This document shows positions 20,923-32,660 of a stretch of DNA of 64,000 nucleotides, one piece after another; within the stretch, counting starts at the first letter, position 1, and every line of letters starts with the position of its first letter. The position numbers were made by a program, and so were the translations under genes. This DNA comes from Oidiodendron maius Zn (Eukaryota > Ascomycota > Leotiomycetes > Myxotrichaceae). The notes below the pieces were generated by a model. It saw only the letters and a program-made list of their open reading frames with translations, made no database searches and was not told the DNA's origin. The stretch spans positions 413,050 through 477,049 of the forward strand of contig KN832882.1 of assembly GCA_000827325.1 (NCBI GenBank). Reading direction: 5' to 3'.

Positions 20923-22839
20923 ATGGAGGGTCACCGTTTTCCCGTGAACCTCAAGCAATTGAAAAATCTCAAACTTGACCCTAGTATTTCCAAACTCTCT
21001 CCTGAGCAAAGGAAGGACCTTCTACATAATATTGGCATCTTCAGAGACGCGCTCGTGGCATTCACCGCAACGGGTGCTGCGCGTGGAGTCTCAGGACATA
21101 CTGGAGGTCCGTTCGACACGGCCCCCGAGGTCTGCATTCTCCTTTCAATGATAAGGGCCGACCCTGACGGGTTTGTTGACACCTTGTTTGACGAAGCCGG
21201 CCATCGAGTTGCCACTCAGTACTTACTTGCTGCCATCGACGGCAAGATAGACCCAGACCATCTCCTGAACTATCGTGATGCAAACTCGAAACTCCCCGGC
21301 CACCCTGAGCTAGGCCTAACCCCTGGCGTGAAGTTCAGCTCTGGCCGCCTAGGTCATATGTGGGGGATGGTCAACGGAATTTGCATGGCAAACAGAGACA
21401 AGAACGTTCTTCTCTTGGGCTCGGACGGGTCTCAGCAAGAAGGAAATGATGCCGAGGCCGCGCGTATTGCTGTTGCCAATAATCTTAGGGTTAAATTATT
21501 TATCGACAACAATGATGTGACAATAGCCGGTCATCCATCACAGTATCTACCAGGCTACGACATCGGTCGCACGCTCGAGGGTCACGGTTTGAAGGTAGTC
21601 AGAGCCGAAGGCGAGAACATTGACTCGCTATATGCCGCAATGTGCGCGGTAATCAATCACAATGGCCCTGCTGCTGTTATTTCTAATCGAAAGATGGCAC
21701 CCGGGATTGAAGGTCTTGAGGGCGAGGTCCACGCTCACGATGTGATATCTGTCGATATCGCCCGCAAATATCTCACAAAGCGCGGATACAGCAAACAGCA
21801 GCTTGCTTTTTACGACGACATCAAGCCCCGTTCGAACCCACACCAGTATTTAGGTTCAACAAAGGAGAAAGGTGCGAATCGCGTCATTTTTGGCCAGGCA
21901 GTGAACACTGTGCTCGATAGTCTCACTAAAGAAGAGGCGGCGCGCAGAGTTATGGTGATTGACTCTGACCTAGAAGGATCGACTGGTCTGAAGGCAATTC
22001 ATTCGGAACACCCTGAGGTATTCGTCCCTTCGGGTGTCATGGAGCGTGGTAATTTTTCTGCCGCCGCTGGATTCGGGTTTGGCAGTAATGGTGAACGCCA
22101 AGGTGTCTTCTCTACCTTCTCAGCGTTCCTCGAAATGTGTATCTCAGAGATCACCATGGCTCGATTGAACCGCTGTAGCGTGCTCTCCCACTTCTCACAC
22201 AGCGGGGTTGACGAAATGGCTGATAACACCTGTCACTTTGGATTACACCACTTCTTTGCTGACAACGGGTTGATGGATGCCGAGGTCACAAAACTATACT
22301 TCCCTGCAGACGGCGAGCAGATGAAGGCCGTCGTTAGTAAGGTATTCTTTGATAAAGGGTTGCGGTTCATCTTCTCGACTCGTGCCAAGGTGCCTTATAT
22401 TCTTAAGGAGTCCACGGACGAAAAATTATTTGGTGGCGACTACGAATTTATTCCCGATAAGGAGGAGACTATTCGTCGTGGTTCGGCCGGATACGTTGTG
22501 TCGTACGGTGACATGCTCTATCGGTCACTTGATGCCGTCGAGCGCCTCCGTCGAGATGGTCTCGATGTAGGTCTCATTAACAAGCCGACGCTCAATGTAG
22601 TGGATGAAGAAGCTATAAAGGCTTATGGATCTACTGCTTTTATTCTTGTGGTTGAATCCATCTCCCAGAAGAATGGCCTCGGTGCTCGCCTTGGGAGCGA
22701 TCTTCTTAGGCGTAAGCTTACACCGAAATACAAGGCAATTGGAGCCATCAACGAGGGTACTGGTGGATTATACGAACAGATTAATGGTCAAGGCCTCGGG
22801 CCAGATGATATTGTTGCAGCATTGAAAGCAATCGCATGA
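20923..22839 (+). CDS. Transketolase-family thiamine-diphosphate enzyme, intronless
   Basis: The ATG at 20923 (MEGHRFPVN) starts a 638-residue protein; the in-frame TTG further upstream is not a usual fungal start. The domain order is that of transketolase: ThDP/pyrophosphate domain with SGHTGGPFDTAPE (about 56-68), LPGHPELG, SGRLGHMWG and a thiamine-binding stretch GSDGSQQEGNDAEAA...NN; pyrimidine domain with MERGNFSAAAGFGFG; C-terminal domain. Canonical transketolases have GDG; here it reads GSDG, and overall resemblance to housekeeping transketolase is only moderate. It may transfer C2 units in sugar metabolism or belong to a specialised branch such as dihydroxyacetone-synthase-like enzymes. 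It has no intron and carries two CREs in its promoter. No damage is seen. Confidence 0.85.
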   Translation: MEGHRFPVNLKQLKNLKLDPSISKLSPEQRKDLLHNIGIFRDALVAFTATGAARGVSGHTGGPFDTAPEVCILLSMIRADPDGFVDTLFDEAGHRVATQYLLAAIDGKIDPDHLLNYRDANSKLPGHPELGLTPGVKFSSGRLGHMWGMVNGICMANRDKNVLLLGSDGSQQEGNDAEAARIAVANNLRVKLFIDNNDVTIAGHPSQYLPGYDIGRTLEGHGLKVVRAEGENIDSLYAAMCAVINHNGPAAVISNRKMAPGIEGLEGEVHAHDVISVDIARKYLTKRGYSKQQLAFYDDIKPRSNPHQYLGSTKEKGANRVIFGQAVNTVLDSLTKEEAARRVMVIDSDLEGSTGLKAIHSEHPEVFVPSGVMERGNFSAAAGFGFGSNGERQGVFSTFSAFLEMCISEITMARLNRCSVLSHFSHSGVDEMADNTCHFGLHHFFADNGLMDAEVTKLYFPADGEQMKAVVSKVFFDKGLRFIFSTRAKVPYILKESTDEKLFGGDYEFIPDKEETIRRGSAGYVVSYGDMLYRSLDAVERLRRDGLDVGLINKPTLNVVDEEAIKAYGSTAFILVVESISQKNGLGARLGSDLLRRKLTPKYKAIGAINEGTGGLYEQINGQGLGPDDIVAALKAIA

Positions 22840-25070
22840 AAACGATAAAAATAGACACTTTCTCCAATATGCGTCTTCGTTCCACCATGTGGAGCTGAAG
22901 CACTATTAGCATCCACATACGATAATTACATCTTGTAACTCATTTGTGATGCCATAAATCTCGTGAACATAAAACCATTCACATCGCCCTCTCAGTGACT
23001 TTTAGGAATTGAGGGAGCTTCATTCATATATTTCTCTTGCAACTAGCTACTTTTATGGGTGCATTGCGCAATACCATTATTCTAACAAGTGCTACATCTT
23101 ACGAACACATTCTGTTGATGATGTTAATAATATTGTGGAGTGGGGTCATTTAGTTATTCAACTATCCTTGCTCTCGAAGAAGTAGAGCGATCAAGAGCAA
23201 TTTTAAGTCCGCCGACGTGATAACTCATGTATATATATATCCCGTCCATCAAATACTTTATCATTCACGTAACCATTTCGAGTGCATACGCTAGCAAGTT
23301 TTATGTAAGGCTGCACAATAGGTTGTGAGCCTAATGGCCGACTTCTCAGTTTCATACGAATAGTAGTTTAGGAAGAAGTAGCGAAGCCATGGTGAAGATA
23401 TTACCCAAATTCCATCAGATTAGACGTCATTGAAGAGCTGGGTCTTCCGCATTCATGCATTTTGGTCAATTGATATCGAAGGACGGTCGACCAAAAGTGG
23501 AGTAAGACTAAACCGTTGGTTATTAAGAACAAATTTGATAATTGAATAGACGTACCTCGGCCATCGAAGAATTGTCTCCAGAAGTGCAATAACGTCATCC
23601 TGTTCCGGATGCCGCTATCTGATCCCCATTCGCAACGTGCAATCCGCCCTGGTGATTGTGGCTCCGCCATCGTTGCTTGCCGTACCGGACCGTACCGGAG
23701 GCATCTATCTACCAAGCTAGAATGGTAGAAGAGATATCCCACATTCTACCAACAGCTGCTTACCACGAAAGACGTAGTAGGTCGCGCGACCCCTGGTTTT
23801 CACTAGAGCGAGCCCGCATGGCGCTGTGAGGCATTGATATCTCCGATTGGACCGGAGTTTTAATTCTTAACTAGCTAGATAAATACGGCGCCGTGATCGA
23901 TGCGCTGCAGGGTGACTTTGGCAAACAGCTAGGGTGCTTGGTGGCCAGCACAACGATGGTGGAAACATGGCCGCCACTATGGAGAATTACTAAGTCCACC
24001 ATATCACTTCACAATAACTGCGGCATTTCCTGGGCAATATGATTACCGGTATCTGGCTTCTTAAATAGACCCGTATGTGGACAGTATCGACTTTATAACA
24101 CGATTACGCAAGGCCCCCTTGACCATTTGAAGGGGGCAGACAGAATGCATTCTTAAATATGTCAGCGGCCGTAGAAGACAGATGTTCAAAATGTTCAGGA
24201 GAATTTGCGAAGAATGGGAGGCAAGACGAGACCAAGGTCTAGGGCTGGAATTGTTGGCCACTTAGTCGGCATAATATAACGAGTGGTGACGCGCAAATCA
24301 AGTCCGGGAGTGACCTCCGGAGGGCTGCGACACAATAGGACGGTAAGCTGTCGTGAAGAAAGGAAGTGGCGAAAATAATAATGTTCCGAAGACTGCCGTT
24401 GAAAGATCTGGCATTTAAGTGTCTTAACTGTAATGTAGAATTGCAATACAGCATAGCAATGAAAATCATTTGTTTTTACTCGCGGGGCGAGTAGCGTTAA
24501 ATCTACTGGGCCATGGAACGATATTAGGAACAGTGAGAGCCCGCATCAACTTCTGCCATTCCGACTCCCTTAAATCACTAATGTCATGTCTTATCACAGT
24601 AGCAGTCCCGGAAATCCCTCGTGAAATCTTGAAATTTCACGTGCAGTCGTCTGTTGCATCAGCCTCATGAAACTTATTGCGTCGCTGTTCCCACTCTCAC
24701 TAGCGATGCAAACTTTTAACGTCTGCATACTTGGCTGGCATTCTTATCCGCAACACCCGGGAATTATGCCAAAGTTCTGTCGTGAGTGAGAGAAATCTTG
24801 CATACTGCTGTCGTTAGATTCAGTTGTGCGAGTCAATTCTTTGTACAGTAGGCTTTTGGCTTACAGCTCTTAAAGCGTCTACAGTGAGCAAGCTGCCGAT
24901 CAAACATAAAGACCTGCGCTTGGGCTCTTCTAGATGTTTCTCATATCTTCTAGCTGCAAGCTAACAGATAATTGAACTTGCTTTCTGTCTATAATCATAA
25001 GACGGTTAGCAATCTGAGTTGGTTCGGAGAATGGAACACTGTGGGCACTACTGGTGATCGCAGAAGTCTA
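22840..25070. other. Gene-poor 2.2-kb intergenic region
   Basis: Only short frames without domains or convincing splice sites occur on either strand. A perfect 8-bp hairpin lies at 24113-24137. No transposon protein remnant was recognised. Confidence 0.5.
24113..24137. other. GC-rich hairpin
   Basis: GCCCCCTT at 24113-24120 pairs with AAGGGGGC at 24130-24137 around a 9-nt loop, in otherwise AT-rich intergenic DNA. No T-tract or gene end adjoins it. Confidence 0.6.
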
Positions 25071-25790
25071 TTAAAAAGCCGTTGGGGCAATACTCCCCGT
25101 GCTTTGACTAGCTGCCTTATATGTCGATTCCCATATTCGCATGCGTGGAGGTGGCTGAACATCCTCTCTTGTGACTGAATATAAACCTTTTACAATTTTT
25201 TCGTATGGCTCGCCCATCCTAAGTTGTTCAAGGATAGGAGAAATGTCCATGTCGGAGGTTAGTGCCTCCAGGATTTGATTTGTCAAATGTTCTTTGGCCT
25301 CGAGCTCCTCAATTTTCTTAACCAGTTCTCTCTTAGCACGCCGGACCGGAACCTGGTATATGCAACGAGAAGTATCGAGTCGTGACGCACATCTTTCACA
25401 CGGCTGGTTAGCGTCACACTATGAAAACATCAGCATATATATATTGCCGTTACGCAAATTCCCACTCCCAACCCCCCTTCCCCCTTCTCGAACACTCATT
25501 ACACACATCCCTCGCAGCGGCCAGGTCAGTCTGATCTCCAGTAATTTGCCGCATAGATAGGACGTCGAGTCGCCCTACTAACTTGGATGATAACATACCT
25601 TTGCCCGAGCCGTTTTGCAATTAAGACATGCATTCAAGGTTACCGACCCCGGTCTTCTTCTACGTTTTGAGTTGCCAAAGCGAGGCTCCGCTGCCCTTCC
25701 GTCGCGCGAATCTCCCGAGTCGACCTCCATCTGATTGCTAATGAGGGTTCTAGCGACCCCAGATGGCGTTTGGACTCTATGGTAAGACAT
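25071..25790 (-). CDS. Short Zn(II)2Cys6 DNA-binding protein lacking a regulatory domain
   Basis: Two exons (25790-25599, 25418-25071) give 179 residues; the intron interrupts the zinc cluster just before Cys3, as in many fungal regulators. The cluster reads C-x2-C-x6-C-x6-C-x2-C-x8-C (CLNCKTARAKC / CERC). It is followed by a basic helix and a coiled-coil stretch (LVKKIEELEAKEH) and the ILEQLRMGEPYEKIV segment common in this family. Translation then stops, without the several-hundred-residue fungal transcription-factor domain. It may be a truncated gene, or a natural DNA-binding-only protein. Upstream in-frame ATGs exist; 25790 is a reasonable but uncertain start. It faces the full-length regulator at 27071. 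Confidence 0.7.
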
Positions 25791-27070
25791 CCTTGACGGT
25801 GGAATACACTGATCGTCGGCGAATAGTGGTAGAAGGTATGTTGAGAGCTGAAATAGACGATGACCGTCCTGAACATGCTCAACAGGAAACAGTTGAATGA
25901 TGATGAGAAGACTTGGAAGGTGAGAGCGAGACGTACTTGCAGCTTTGTACGTCATTAGGACAGTGATGCGCCGATCGAAACGATAAAAGCGAATTTGGAG
26001 CCGGGGTGTGCTCCGACTCCGAGCGAGGCATTTTATGGCCAATATAATTCAGCATGCATTCAAACCAGCCATATTTAACTCGATAGACAAAATTATTTAA
26101 CAAGCTATAGTCGGCATGATCAAAGATCCATTAATAAAGCCGTATTTCAACATCTCACCCGCAGAGCCAATTTCTGCGCCGTTGTCCTGAGTAATGGAGG
26201 TGTACGGTGAGATGCGCACCTTTGCGCAGATCCCGCCATAAAAGTGCCGTGATTCTTGGTCTATCGCCAGACAAATATTATCCTCACGAGCAGGTACCAT
26301 GAAGCCACTGAATTCGGCGCCTGCGTCATCCGCGTGGCCTCAGTATAAATCGCGCATTCTCCTGTCCGTGATACGAGTAAGCTTTGCATTCTGTCTTATT
26401 CTTTCGCTCTCGCATAGGCACGCCAGTTCAGTGGAAGTCAGCTCCTTTTTGCCCCTTGGGCGGGCCGCCTCGCTTACCCTCGTGCATTATCGTCATTCTT
26501 TAGCCTGTTGTATAGTTCATTGCAATATATCCTTGTCCTGCAATAACAGTCGAAGAACGTCCTCGGAGATCTGAGAACGTACCTCAAAGTCAATAAATCC
26601 GCAGTCGCTGCTCATGGCCTAAAATTTAATTTTCATTTATGAATGCCTCAGGTTTGTATCCAATGTCAGAATCCCAGGCCCGTAGTTTGCTTGTTTGTTA
26701 CGAATACGATTGGCTAGCCTTGAGCTTATGTAATATTTACAGAGGAGTTCGCCATCAATTGTATCATCAATATATTCTATATCTCTAGTAAGAAGGAATG
26801 CAAGTCTATATAACTCGATGTAAATCTCCGGTAGGAAGCTTTATAGAAGGCCCTTTCGTTTGCCATGGTCCTTTGACGCCACTGCATTGACTATATAAAT
26901 CTTTCGCCTCATGTGTCACCTGATTTTCCAATTATATAAGCAATCTTCAACGTCCGCCGGCCATAAAGCGCGATCATGAGATCTGAGACCAACAAGATCA
27001 CTCCCGTTTCGCTTCTTAAAGATTGTTTATTGTTGTGGCCTTCCATACTCATCCGCCCACTGATATTAGC
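25791..27070. other. Head-to-head spacer between two Zn2Cys6 genes
   Basis: It contains both promoters. On the minus strand, 26614-26582 opens with MSSDCGFIDFE before a GTACGT donor, and 26337-26097 is open with GFMVPARED and FYGGICAKVRISPYTS. These could be exons of an unrecognised gene, but I could not join them in one frame, so they are reported only as a possible relic. Confidence 0.3.
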
Positions 27071-28999
27071 ATGATGAAGAACCGTCCTGTACGGAGGCGA
27101 AGGATGCCTAGCTCCTTAGTCTTCAACGCTTGCAACGAGTGCAAGCTAAAGCGAACAAAGGTAGTGGACGGTGTGACCTCTGTAGACCTCAGCTAATGCC
27201 CCAAGTAGTGTGACGGCCAACATCCTTGTGCGAGGTGTGATTCCCGTGAAGGCGTACTGTGCGTATACGAACCGTCCACACGGGTGAGCAACGAGAGATT
27301 AAGACATGAAGTGCATCGGCTTCGATCACAACTTAAGCAGATAAATAATACCACCAAGCCTGTAGCCAGCAGCGCTGATTTCCAGGTTGGCTTCGGTTTC
27401 TCAACGATCTCGTCCGTGAAGGCAGATTTTGCGCCTCTTTCCGAAACTAGACGCTCTGAAGAGCAAATGCCAGTTTCGGCTAGCTGTTGGACAGAAGTGA
27501 CTTCGGATCAAGAACTCATTGAGCATCTTTTGTCGCTGTACTTTGTTTGGGAGTACCCAATTTTTGCTACTTTGTCTAAGAAACACTTTCTTGCTGATTT
27601 TCGAAGCGGTTCACGCACCTATTGCTCTTCTCTACTTGTTAACGCGCTCCTGGCAATAGGATGCAGTTTTTCAGATCGGCGAGAAGCTCGGTTGGATGCG
27701 GAGAAGGAGGAGACTGCTGGCGACCACTTTTTTCAAGAAGTAAAGCGCCTTCTGTCGGATCAACAAAGCCAGAGTTTAGAAACAGTACAGGTTTTGGGCT
27801 TAATGTCTATTAGAGAGGCTCGTTGCGGCCGTGAAAGTGAAAGCTGGTTTTTCGCAGGGCAATCAATACGCCTGGCGATAGAAATGGGCTTGCACGTTAA
27901 CAGCCTTCAAAATCTGACAAATGAGGAAAATGAAGTGCGTGCTGCTACATTTTGGGGTGCATTTACACTAGATCAGTAAGTTTGTCTGTTCTATGTGGAT
28001 AGGTTGGCCGCCTGCTAAATCTTATTAGAGCATGGTCCTTGAGTGTTGCGCGCTTGCCGCATGTTTCTCGAGACTCGCGTTTAATAGAAAAGTCCAGGGT
28101 AGTTGACCTGAGCCAAGCTAGTGACTGGAGTTGGTCGGCTCGAAGCAGCTTCACTCCAGAGATTGTTTCCATTCAGTCAAGCAGTACTCCATCCATATAT
28201 AACTGTTTTTGCAAGCTCTCCCAACTTATTCATCGCTCCTTGTACATCCTTTACACCCCGAGTTGTGCTCTCAACAGCAAAGATGTGTTACGTATATATA
28301 CCCAGTATCTGTTGTGGTACGATTCGCTACCCGAAACTCTTCGCCGTGGCGTTAACCCTTCACCCGCCGCCCTATTTCTGCAGTATGTATTCCCTAGCTG
28401 TCCTTCGAGAAATGGAACCTGGTTTGCTGATGATTTTCAGCATCTACTATCAGTATATCATTCTTCTACTTTTTCGGCCTTTTATAAATCTGCGCTTGGC
28501 TGGATCTTCAATATTACCCCGCGAAGTTTGTTTGCAAGCTGCTGAGAACATATCTGCCCTGATTCGCTCACACAACCAAATTTACCGGCGGGAAAATCAC
28601 TCCGCATTTTTGCCATATATTTTGCTTGCATCCGCTATGATGCATCTCGTTAGTGTCGATACTATATCCCCAATCGTGAATGACTCGACTCCAATCTTGC
28701 TAGACATAGTAACTCTTCAAGATTTATCTCGCAATCCTTTTGCAGGACGCGCGATAATGAGTTTAATGCACATCGCAGAGCAGTGGGATATAGCTGTTTC
28801 TTTTGATACTGGATTGGAAAAGAACAACGGATTGTTGAACTATGCCTGGCAGCCTGTATCCGGTTCGATGAATTTTTTTGCCCTCATTGTTAATCCAGCA
28901 TTATCGGTGACGATCATACACCATACGAAAAGTGCGGTTTTCGCACCGTTCCCTATGCAGGGGCTGCCCTCAATTACGATGGAAAGTTCAGGTATGTAA
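27071..28999 (+). CDS. Zn(II)2Cys6 transcription factor with fungal_trans domain
   Basis: Four exons (27071-27160, 27209-27975, 28029-28382, 28441-28999) give 589 residues. The zinc cluster C-x2-C-x6-C-x6-C-x2-C-x6-C (NACNECKLKRTKC, CARC) is split by a 48-bp intron before Cys3; a linker coiled coil (LRHEVHRLRSQLKQ) follows. The central fungal-specific transcription-factor domain shows ARCGRESESWFFAGQSIRLAIEMGLH-type features, then the late YIILLLFRPFI helix, which appears only with the third intron removed. The protein should act in the nucleus as a pathway-specific activator; targets unknown. The final GGTATGTAA resembles a splice donor, so a further short exon cannot be excluded. Confidence 0.87.
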
Positions 29000-29938
29000 C
29001 GCTCTGGGTTTACTTTGGCCCTTGGGTTACACGTAAGGCTGGCGGACCCTGAAGTAACTGTGTCTGGCAGAGTCAGAAAGCATCCTAAACTGAGCTCTTA
29101 ATCACACCGAGAGACTTTCGGTCAATACTTTTACCATCATATCCCTGTGACAGTGGTCATTTAGTTGACAGGCTTCTGCGTATCACGCCATATCTCGAGT
29201 ATATCAGAACGGTGCAATGACTGTTGTACAATAGGTGTATATACTGTTGTAAATTAAATGCTGCGGCCTTTTCGGGCCGGATAAAAACAGGGCTCTGAGG
29301 GCAGCAGCTAGAACAACAACAATCTCTGACAATAATTTCACTGCCGCGCCGCCTGTCTGTAAATTCAGGGACAAGCTAAATCGCTGTCGGCCTTCCCCTT
29401 TTAGGATTTTTATCACGTGTACCTGCGCCAGAGTACATTTTTCTGCGTGATCACCCTATCACCTGATTTGAGCCAGTGTAAAATGTCCTGAGCCTCATAC
29501 TGACATAGATCAATTTCTCAACTTAGTATTGCTGGGTATTCTTCCCGGGGTGGGTCTGGGCTCTGGTAGTAATACCTTTTTCCAAGGATAAGTATCTTAT
29601 AATAGTACGTTATGGTGGTGGCGAGTATCACAAGGTGTTGATCTCAAGAGGGCTGATAATGCACGTTAATGGAAATCAACTTGAGATTAGGTAGTTCCGA
29701 CTTGTGATTGGATCGCTTGAGGCATCCCAACTCAATCTACTAAAAAATGTGATTTGACTTGACTGAAGCGTCACTTCAAAATTTCAAAGCAGATGCTGGT
29801 TGTAACTCGATCCTCCTTATTCCCCCTAAAACATACCGGACCACAGTCATAAAATTTGTCCCAGATCAACACGGGACAAATCCCTGACTGACACATCCGC
29901 GAGTTGGCATGAAGAAACCCAACAGCTGCGAGAAAAAG
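29000..29938. other. Intergenic region
   Basis: Almost 1 kb without a supported gene. Short frames here have no domains or signal peptides. A TCACGTG-type E-box half lies near 29414. Confidence 0.5.
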
Positions 29939-30224
29939 TCAACACCCAACTTCTGGCCTATTCCATCGAAACTTAGTCAGCCATCACGAATCCAGTGCCT
30001 TCAAACTGAACAATTACGTACTCTAGCACCACACAAATTCCATAATAGTCCGCGGGACACCCGCAAAGTGGGACGCAGGGTGCTTCCGGAGCCCCGCCTG
30101 CTAAGCAGTAACACGCACTACCAGAAGGACACCCACTGAGATCACCAGTGGGACATAAAGTAGTGGCAGTGGATGTGGTGACTACCGTGAGGAGTGCCGC
30201 AAAGATTGCTACGGGAAAACGCAT
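29939..30224 (-). CDS. Small secreted cysteine-rich protein (effector-like)
   Basis: The ATG at 30224 starts a signal peptide (MRFPVAIFAALLTVVTTSTA). The mature part is dense in cysteine: LCPTGDLSGC, ACYC, APCVPLCGC, GIC. Read unspliced, the frame stops at 29973 (83 residues, 8 Cys). A canonical intron 30021-29958 (GTACGT donor, GGCTGACTAAG branch, TAG acceptor) instead gives 73 residues ending EVGC, with 9 Cys; I prefer the spliced form. No family was recognised. Such secreted proteins often act outside the cell on hosts or competitors; that is inference. It is a lone gene with an AT-rich decayed stretch upstream. Confidence 0.6.
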
Positions 30225-32660
30225 TGTTAGCAATGATTTGGAAAAGCAAAGCTTGACTAGATTATTTTTAGGAAGGTACAATAATAGAGGGCTGTCAGCG
30301 AAGCGGACTCTTCGTTATATATCGGTTTCTTGTTATACCGTTCTTTTTCGCTTAATCAACCCAAAGATAGGCCTTGGCCAGGGTGGTATTGCATGAAAAC
30401 TTTCTGCAAACGTTACTGGAGCAGCATATTAAATGTGGTTATTCCTGATAACTGGCAGGTTCCTATAGCCGCCTTCTTTAAACGTAACGTTACTGGCTCA
30501 GCACATAAATTGCGGTGCATTGATGCCCCTGAAGCCAATAGCGAGGCCCCCAGCCTGTGCCAAAACACGCTGGAGCTTGAACGTTTGGGGCCAAAGGTCG
30601 CCGTGGCGCCAAGGTCTAACAATGAGGATTAAACTAACTGGTGGACTAAAATCAATCCGGCCTTGTCACCAGACTGGTATAATCTCAAGATTTATACAGA
30701 CTTTAGAACGTGGTCTCAAACTTGTGGTCTCGAGTCAAGGTTCTTGATGCTGCATACATCATATCAGCCTTGAGAATGGACTGCTATAAATAGAGCATCA
30801 AATTCCCATGACCCAAATTATCCCTCATTCCCAGGATCCCTAAAGTTCCCACGAGTGTTCTTCTTGGTCTCGTGACGAACACTCGGAGGAACCGGGGAGG
30901 TTACAGAGCCACATGTCCCAGGACCGCGCGTCCCAGGATCGAGTTCTATTTTTAGGTAATGCCTTGCTTTCTACTATATTGAATGATCGCTTTCCCGACC
31001 CCTCGAGTTGAAGTTCTCTAGCAAAGCCCACTTGCCTGCAATTTATCAATATATTCAATAATTGTTATCTTCTTAACAAGTTTGGTCCATAGATCCACTA
31101 ACTGTCTAGTACCGACGGTCTACATTTGAATAGCGGTCGAAATTATTAGTTACGTACTGAGTCTAGCTATGGGATGATCGTCCTATGTGACGTGGGACTA
31201 GGTTCTTGGGGAGAGGATACAAAGCTTACTACTTAATAATAAATCTGCTACAGTAAGTCTAAATAGGAGTTATTGACCTATAATCTGCGTTATAATTTAT
31301 TGCCAAGATTCCTGATGCAACGATTTGTAGGTGAAGTAGTGACCGTTCTTATTGTTAATTGTAGAAATGCCAAATCAGTGTACCTTTACAAGCTTACGTG
31401 CCTTTTTAAATAACGTCTTATTCCTTCTTCTTAATTATTCCCTTCTATTTCTTAGAATTTTAGCCTATAGTCTATAGCCTGGACTAGGAGCGAATCGCGA
31501 AGAAGTATGTAAATTGTGGAAGGTGGGGCATGCATACCTGCCCTCTTATACTCGCGCTAAGAGTGGTGGCTAAGGTTGCTTAGTTATCTAAAGTTCTATA
31601 GTTTGAAAATGGCTAGCCAGTGTGCTAATTGGCTTGGTATCCTCGATAATCCAGGATAGACGAAGCTATTCTCATATACCCATCCTCTCTTGAGTATAAC
31701 TAGCAACCAGTTATAGATAAAGGTTAGGTGTGATTTTGTAGAGCTTTTATCCTCATGTCCTCAAGTGCTTCTCTAGACTCTTAATAACATCCGTGCTTAG
31801 ATTATGAGCGAGCATGGCGCTATTTCTTCTTATTTTGACCACTGTACTTCCACCTGCCAATCGTCTTGAAAAGTAATACAGCGTATTACTAGATACGAGT
31901 CCTGCATAATTCTGGTCACTACTCCCCCGGGGTGCACTATCTATAACCAGCCTACAGTGATTAGTTCTTGCGAGGTTACTGACTAGACAACGTTAATAGT
32001 TCCGGAGATGGACGATAGAGCTTTTGAGGAGAACTTCTATTATAGATACACTGAAACAGACACTATGCTCGGTGTTGGGGTATAGGGACTGCACTAGGTC
32101 GGTCAGAAACATAGAACGTAACAGTACTATACAACAGTACTTCAGGGTATCACCTGGCTCAACAAATACAAAGCCTAGACTTGACCCTCTTCTGGCTACT
32201 GATGGTGCACCTAGACACATCTCTATATGCGCCTATAGCCGAATGTTTAGAACAGGCCAGTGAGGAAGGCCACTCAACTATGCAAGAGAACTAGAGCCCT
32301 TATACTTGCTACCACGTACTCAATTAGGTCACTAGACAAGCCCCCACGTAGTTCCCATATAGGCACCAGTGGGCAGCCTAGTAGGCAGCTATATCGCACG
32401 TGTAGTAAGTACTTGAAGCCTTAGGGCTCAGTCAATATATTATAATAAATATTAACCTGACCTATTAAGAGTGACGACAATAATTCTGCCAACTAAGGCA
32501 GTTAGTTTAATAATCTTATCCTGCATCCAAAGTGCGGTGGTTGCCCCCGTGCAATTTCCGCCGAAGAAGATGTGTGAAATATTTACTCTATTTCATAGCT
32601 ATAAGCGGCCTCTCATTTTAGACAAGTGCTGTTACTATCGAGGTCCGTTTTAATTATTTT
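30225..32660. other. Gene-free AT-rich stretch, probable decayed repeat
   Basis: No intact frame of substance is present. From about 30840 to 32460 the DNA is strongly AT-rich and full of stop codons in all frames. On the minus strand, TGTTAAGAAGATAACAATT at 31082 resembles an LTR start, with TATA-like CTATTTATAG about 290 bp inside it, but no matching second LTR or pol protein could be recognised. It may be an old mutated retroelement; not proven. Confidence 0.35.
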
